Below, in pieces: positions 24,442 through 28,301 of a stretch of DNA of 28,301 nucleotides. Every line of letters begins with the position of its first letter. The first letter of the stretch is position 1. Source of the stretch: DATLWN01 sp964422615. GTDB lineage: Bacteria > Pseudomonadota > Zetaproteobacteria > Mariprofundales > Mariprofundaceae. Location of the stretch: NCBI GenBank assembly GCA_964422615.1, contig CAYRBJ010000023.1:1-28301 (forward strand), in the 5' to 3' direction. The translations under genes and the position numbers were made by a program. The notes beneath the pieces are model-generated. The model saw only the letters and a program-made list of their open reading frames with translations, searched no databases and had not been told where the DNA came from.

Positions 24442-25699
24442 GAATCTCGCCGTGCCCGAACACGACCCATTTCTCGGTGGTCAGGCCCTCAAGACCCACC
24501 GGCCCGCGCACATGCAGGCGATCGGTGGAGATGCCGATCTCCGCCCCCAGGCCGTATTCGAAACCGTCCGCGAAACGGGTGCTGGCGTTCCACATCACCG
24601 AGGCCGCATCGACCTCGTTCAGGAAACGCCGGCCATGATCGTAGTTGCCGGTGACGATACAGTCGGTATGTCCCGATCCGTGTTCGGCGATATGCGCCAT
24701 CGCCGCCTCCAGTGAGTCAACAACGCGCACCGCCAGGATCGGTGCCAGGTATTCGGCAACCCAATCATCCTCCTTGGCCGGTTTGACCGGCACGTCGCCC
24801 GCCAACTCCTGCGTGCGCTCACAGCCACGAATCTCCACACCCTTGTCATGCATGGCCTTCAGGATCGCAGGCAGCAGCCGCTTCGCCGCCTCGGCATGCA
24901 CCAGCAGCGTTTCCATGGCGTTACATACCCCAAAGCGATGCGTTTTGGCATTGATGGCGATACGCATGGCCATCTCGGCATCGGCCGCATCGTCGATATA
25001 CACATGGCAGACACCATCCAGATGCTTGATCACCGGGATGCGCGATTCCTCGGCCACGCGTTCGATCAATGAGCGGCCGCCGCGCGGGATGATGACATCG
25101 ATATAGTCCTCGGCCTTCAGCATCTCCCCGACCAGGGCGCGCTCGGTGCTGTCCACCAGCTGCACCGCATCCTGAGGCAACCCGCCATCGACCAGGCCCC
25201 GGCGCAGACAGGCGGCGATGGCGCGATTGGAATGGATGGCTTCGGAACCGCCGCGCAGAATCACCGCATTTCCTGATTTCAGACACAGGACCGCGGCATC
25301 GGCCGTCACATTCGGACGAGACTCGTAGATCATGCCGATGACGCCGAGCGGCACCCGCATGCGCCCGACCTGGATACCGGAAGGACGATAGACGAGGTGG
25401 TCGATGGCACCGACGGGGTCCGGCAGACTCGCTACCTGCTCGACCCCTGCGGCCATGGCTTCGATGCGGTTGGTATCGAGACGAAGGCGGTCCTGCATCG
25501 CCGCATCCAGCCCGGCATCAGCGGCAGCCTTCATATCCAGATCGTTGGCAGCGATGATCTCCGCCGACTCGCGCCTGAGCACCGTGGACACCAGCCGCAA
25601 TGCCCGATCCTTGGCTCCGCTCGCCACCGAGCGCATCTCGGTGGCTGCGGCCCTGGCCTGCGCACCCAGCTGATGCATGGTCTTCCTCGCATCACTCAT
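24434..25699 (-). CDS. proA: Gamma-glutamyl phosphate reductase
   Basis: A 421-residue ALDH-superfamily enzyme that reduces gamma-glutamyl phosphate to glutamate semialdehyde with NADPH, the second step of proline synthesis. The catalytic cysteine is C259 in HRFGVCNAMETLLVH. Other marks are PLGVIGMIYESRPNVTADAA, LKSGNAVILRGGSEAIHSN, VIIPRGGRSLIERV and IKHLDGVCHVYIDD. The ATG at 25699 overlaps the proB end by eight bases. Length matches the family. The TAG stop lies in the same frame as nadD. Confidence 0.97.
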   Translation of the reverse strand: MSDARKTMHQLGAQARAAATEMRSVASGAKDRALRLVSTVLRRESAEIIAANDLDMKAAADAGLDAAMQDRLRLDTNRIEAMAAGVEQVASLPDPVGAIDHLVYRPSGIQVGRMRVPLGVIGMIYESRPNVTADAAVLCLKSGNAVILRGGSEAIHSNRAIAACLRRGLVDGGLPQDAVQLVDSTERALVGEMLKAEDYIDVIIPRGGRSLIERVAEESRIPVIKHLDGVCHVYIDDAADAEMAMRIAINAKTHRFGVCNAMETLLVHAEAAKRLLPAILKAMHDKGVEIRGCERTQELAGDVPVKPAKEDDWVAEYLAPILAVRVVDSLEAAMAHIAEHGSGHTDCIVTGNYDHGRRFLNEVDAASVMWNASTRFADGFEYGLGAEIGISTDRLHVRGPVGLEGLTTEKWVVFGHGEIRE

Positions 25700-26849
25700 C
25701 CACAGCTCCTTGCTCGGTCTTCTGCTGGCACAACACGAGATTATCCCGATGGATCACCGAGGAAAAGTCACGATAACCGAGCACCTGCTCGATATTCTGG
25801 CTGGCCACCCCGATCAGGCGTCGTGTCTCCTCGGCGTTGTAGTTCGACAAACCGCGTGCGATGCGTCCGGAAGGCCCGAACACCTCCACGCACTCGCCCT
25901 TGTCGAAGATGCCTTCCACCCCGATCAGGCCGATCGGCAACAGACTGCTGCCCTGGTTGAGCAGAGCACGTTCGGCTCCCGCATCGATGCGCAGGATACC
26001 GGACGACTGCAACAGCTCGGCGATCCAGTGCTTGCGCCTGGCCTGCCTGTCCGTGCCACATAGAAACAACGTCCCCTCGTCACGACCCTCCAGCAGACGC
26101 GCCAGGGCACCGGCCCGGTTACCGCCGACAACCGCCGCCGCCACGCCACCGCGCGTGGCCACGCGCGCCGCCTGCAGCTTGCTGGCCATCCCGCCGGTGC
26201 CGAAATGCGATCCGGCATCCCCGGCCATGGCCAGGATCTTCGGTGTCAGCGCCGCCACCTCGCTGATACGGTGGGCCCCGGCATGCTGTACCGGATCGGC
26301 GTCGTACAACCCATCGACATCGGTGAGCATGACCATCAGCTCGGCATCGACGACGAGGCTGGTCAACGCCCCCAGTGCATCGTTATCCCCGAACTTGATC
26401 TCGTCCACCACCACGGTGTCATTCTCATTGACGATCGGTACCACCCCTGCCGAGAACAACGTCTGGCTGGTATTGCTGGCATTCAGGTAACGCCGCCGGT
26501 TGCGCAGATCGTCCTTGGTCAGCAGCATCTGCGCCACTGCCAGGTCATGGCGGGCGAAGGCCTCGCTGAAGGCATGCATCAACAGAGGCTGACCGATGGC
26601 CGCCGCCGCCTGTTTCTCGTGCACCGACAGCGAGCGGCCCACCCAGCCCATGTGCACGCGCCCAAGCGCCACGGCCCCGGAGGTGACGATCGCCACGTCC
26701 AGGCCCTGGCGAATGAGCGCTGCCACCTCGCCGGCCAGGCGCCCGACCACGTCGAGCTTCAGACCCGTCTTTTCGTCGGCCAACAGAGAGCTGCCGATCT
26801 TCACCACCAGCCGTCCGACCCGTTGCAGATCCTGGCGCGAGCGGCTCAT
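25692..26849 (-). CDS. proB: Glutamate 5-kinase with PUA domain
   Basis: A 385-residue enzyme that phosphorylates glutamate to start proline synthesis. The amino-acid-kinase domain covers about residues 8-265, with VVKIGSSLLADEKTG, IVTSGAVALGRVHMGW, VVDEIKFGDNDALGALTSL, MLTDVDGLYDADP and HFGTGGMASKLQAARVA. A C-terminal PUA domain (about 285-370, NQGSSLLPIGLIGVEGIFDK) follows. The family is feedback-inhibited by proline at the kinase domain. The ATG overlaps the obgE stop (ATGA), which makes the proline pair part of the obgE-led run. Confidence 0.97.
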   Translation of the reverse strand: MSRSRQDLQRVGRLVVKIGSSLLADEKTGLKLDVVGRLAGEVAALIRQGLDVAIVTSGAVALGRVHMGWVGRSLSVHEKQAAAAIGQPLLMHAFSEAFARHDLAVAQMLLTKDDLRNRRRYLNASNTSQTLFSAGVVPIVNENDTVVVDEIKFGDNDALGALTSLVVDAELMVMLTDVDGLYDADPVQHAGAHRISEVAALTPKILAMAGDAGSHFGTGGMASKLQAARVATRGGVAAAVVGGNRAGALARLLEGRDEGTLFLCGTDRQARRKHWIAELLQSSGILRIDAGAERALLNQGSSLLPIGLIGVEGIFDKGECVEVFGPSGRIARGLSNYNAEETRRLIGVASQNIEQVLGYRDFSSVIHRDNLVLCQQKTEQGAVDE

Positions 26850-27904
26850 GCCGCGTCCTCCCCCGCATGCTCGTCCTCATCGATGGACAACGGCGTATGC
26901 AGCCGGCGCTGCGCCAGCACCATCGCGTACAAATCGCGCAGCAGCCGGGAAATGCCATCGCCGCTGACGGCGGAAATGGGGTAGATGGGCAGACCGAGAC
27001 GTTCGGCCTCGGCCTGACGCTCGGCCAACTGCTCCGCGGACAGGGCATCGATCTTGTTGATCACCAGCAGGCGGGGCTTCTGCCACACCGTGGGGCCGTA
27101 ACCGCGCAGTTCAGCCTCGACCTCGCGTACCTGCTCGGCCAGCGCCCGGCCGTCCACGGGTGCGGCATCGACGAGATGCAGCAGCACCTGCGTGCGCTCA
27201 ATGTGGCGCAAAAATCGATGCCCCAGTCCGCGGCCCTCGTGCGCGCCCTCGATCAGGCCAGGGATATCGGCCACGACAAAGCCGTCGCCATCATCCATGA
27301 ACACCTGACCCAGCATCGGTGCCAGTGTCGTGAACGGATAATCGGCAATCTTCGGGCGGGCATTGGAGATATGCGCCAGCAACGTGGACTTTCCGGCATT
27401 GGGCAGGCCGACCAGTCCGACATCGGCCATGGACTTCAACTCCAGGTAACGGATGCCGGCCTCACCCTCCTCGCCGGGTTGGGCATAGCGGGGCGCTCGG
27501 TTGACGCTGGTGGCGAAATGGCTGTTGCCCAAGCCGCCGAGGCCGCCTTTCGCCATGATCCACCGCTGACCGTCCGCAGCCAGATCGGCCAGCACCCGTC
27601 CATCCTCGTCTTTGACAATGGTACCAACGGGCACCTTGAGCACGATGTCCCCACCATCGCGGCCGTGACGGTTCCGCCCTGCACCCGGCTTTCCATTCTC
27701 GGCCATGATGTGCTTGCGTAGATACAGCTCCTGCAGCGTGTTCCGGTCACGGCTCGCCTCAAGGATCACGTGCCCGCCGCGACCGCCGTCACCACCGTCG
27801 GGCCCACCCTTGGGGATAAACTTCTCGCGCCGGAACGAAGCGGAGCCTGCGCCGCCGTGGCCGGCACGCACTTCGACCTTTACTTCATCAACAAAACGGA
27901 CCAT
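26846..27904 (-). CDS. obgE: Obg family GTPase (ribosome assembly)
   Basis: A 352-residue GTPase with an N-terminal glycine-rich Obg fold (residues 1-158, FIPKGGPDGGDGGRGGHV and GGLGGLGNSHFATSVNRAPR) and a G domain. G-domain motifs are GLPNAGKST (P-loop, residues 166-174), DIPGLIEGAHEGRGLG (G3), NKID (G4) and ISAVSGDG (G5). Obg acts late in 50S assembly and links growth to (p)ppGpp and DNA replication. The C-terminal tail is short and acidic (DEDEHAGEDAA). It is the first gene of the dense run, 101 bases downstream of rpmA and beyond its terminator. No good Shine-Dalgarno sequence or clear promoter is visible in that gap. Confidence 0.97.
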   Translation of the reverse strand: MVRFVDEVKVEVRAGHGGAGSASFRREKFIPKGGPDGGDGGRGGHVILEASRDRNTLQELYLRKHIMAENGKPGAGRNRHGRDGGDIVLKVPVGTIVKDEDGRVLADLAADGQRWIMAKGGLGGLGNSHFATSVNRAPRYAQPGEEGEAGIRYLELKSMADVGLVGLPNAGKSTLLAHISNARPKIADYPFTTLAPMLGQVFMDDGDGFVVADIPGLIEGAHEGRGLGHRFLRHIERTQVLLHLVDAAPVDGRALAEQVREVEAELRGYGPTVWQKPRLLVINKIDALSAEQLAERQAEAERLGLPIYPISAVSGDGISRLLRDLYAMVLAQRRLHTPLSIDEDEHAGEDAA

Positions 27905-27956
27905 GGATTCGGATCATCTTCGCCGGTCGACGGAATGTAAATACAAGTACACAAAA

Positions 27957-27988
27957 GCGAAAAGGGCGTGACGAGCACGCCCTTTCGC
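27957..27988 (-). terminator. Intrinsic terminator after rpmA
   Basis: AAAGGGCGTG (27961-27970) pairs perfectly with CACGCCCTTT (27976-27985) around a five-base loop, and the pairing extends to GCG/CGC beyond a one-base bulge. On the minus strand the stem is followed by interrupted T-runs (TTTTCGCTTTT). It lies 18 bases after the rpmA stop and may be partly read through into obgE. Confidence 0.75.
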
Positions 27989-28005
27989 AACCTCACAACC
28001 GCCGA

Positions 28006-28254
28006 TCAGCTGACGACGCGCACCAGCGTGCGGCCGGCACGATCGAAGAACTCGACCTTGCCGTCGGTCAGTGCGAACAGCGTATGGTCACGGCCCACCC
28101 CGACATTCTCACCGGCGCGGATCTTGGTGCCACGCTGGCGCACCAGGATATTGCCGGCCAGCACCTGCTGGCCGCCATAGCGCTTGACGCCCAAGCGCTT
28201 GGCATTGGAGTCGCGTCCGTTCTTGGAAGAACCGCCTGCCTTTTTGTGTGCCAT
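28006..28254 (-). CDS. rpmA: 50S ribosomal protein bL27
   Basis: An 82-residue bL27, whose flexible N terminus reaches the peptidyl-transferase centre. MAHKKAGGSSKNGRDSNAKR and LGVKRYGGQQVLAGNILVRQ are the standard family sequence; no Firmicute-type cleavable N-terminal extension is present. The ribosome-binding site AAGGAG spans the end of rplU. The rplU-rpmA-obgE order is widely conserved. Confidence 0.98.
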   Translation of the reverse strand: MAHKKAGGSSKNGRDSNAKRLGVKRYGGQQVLAGNILVRQRGTKIRAGENVGVGRDHTLFALTDGKVEFFDRAGRTLVRVVS

Positions 28255-28257
28255 GGC

Positions 28258-28301
28258 TTACTCCTTGTTCTTGGTAGCGGCCTTCGCCTTGGTAGCGGCC
28301 T
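28258..28301 (-). CDS. rplU: 50S ribosomal protein bL21, C-terminal end (partial)
   Basis: Only the last 13 codons are in the window: AATKAKAATKNKE and TAA (28260-28258). The call rests mainly on position, three bases before rpmA, and on the Ala/Lys-rich tail, which is a longer extension than the compact bL21 of E. coli. The gene continues past the right edge of the window. The tail contains a near-repeat, AATKAK-AATKNK, in both DNA and protein. Confidence 0.8.
   Translation of the reverse strand, partial: AATKAKAATKNKE

Overview
This window is GC-rich core-chromosome DNA from a gammaproteobacterium. The evidence is gene order: secA and argJ followed by a MutT-type Nudix gene, a DUF484-type gene joined to xerC, rplU-rpmA-obgE, nadD-rsfS-rlmH followed by envC-ctpA and a YibQ-like deacetylase, and a HemJ-type protoporphyrinogen oxidase. 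I cannot fix the genus. I see no tRNA, rRNA, CRISPR array, insertion sequence, integron or phage module, and no gene-free stretch longer than 300 bases.

Layout. Bases 1-186 are a palindrome-rich intergenic repeat. A leftward VOC-fold gene (187-546) diverges from a five-gene rightward operon (638-5852), folD-gcvT-gcvH-gcvPA-gcvPB. That operon encodes the T, H and two-subunit P proteins of glycine cleavage plus FolD, which processes the methylene-THF they make; the L protein is not here. A bidirectional terminator separates it from a leftward pair, hemJ and a small unknown gene. Next come a rightward aminotransferase, secA and a PhnA/YjdM-like zinc-ribbon gene, then a leftward DsbA-fold isomerase, then rightward argJ and a Nudix hydrolase, with a second copy of the palindromic repeat between those last two.

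From 13753 to the end everything is leftward. Three outer-membrane beta-barrel entries come first: a DUF481 protein, a small OmpA-like protein with an (MGD)3 tract, and a decayed C-terminal remnant of a paralogue of the second. After them are an aldo/keto reductase, xerC, and a DUF484-GGDEF fusion translationally coupled to xerC. The last block is a tightly packed ten-gene run, read from right to left: obgE-proB-proA-nadD-rsfS-rlmH-envC-ctpA-yibQ-like-DUF502. It is preceded by rplU (partial) and rpmA, which have their own terminator. The run mixes ribosome assembly and silencing (Obg, RsfS, RlmH), proline synthesis (ProBA), NAD synthesis (NadD) and envelope remodelling (EnvC, CtpA, YibQ-like).

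I found no obviously new multi-gene system. The points most worth a second look are: the nadD start, which appears to be CTG and lies in frame just after the proA stop; the DUF484-GGDEF fusion inside the xerC operon; the palindromic repeat family; the outer-membrane gene remnant with a duplicated terminator; and a predicted leaderless transcript for a small unknown protein upstream of hemJ.
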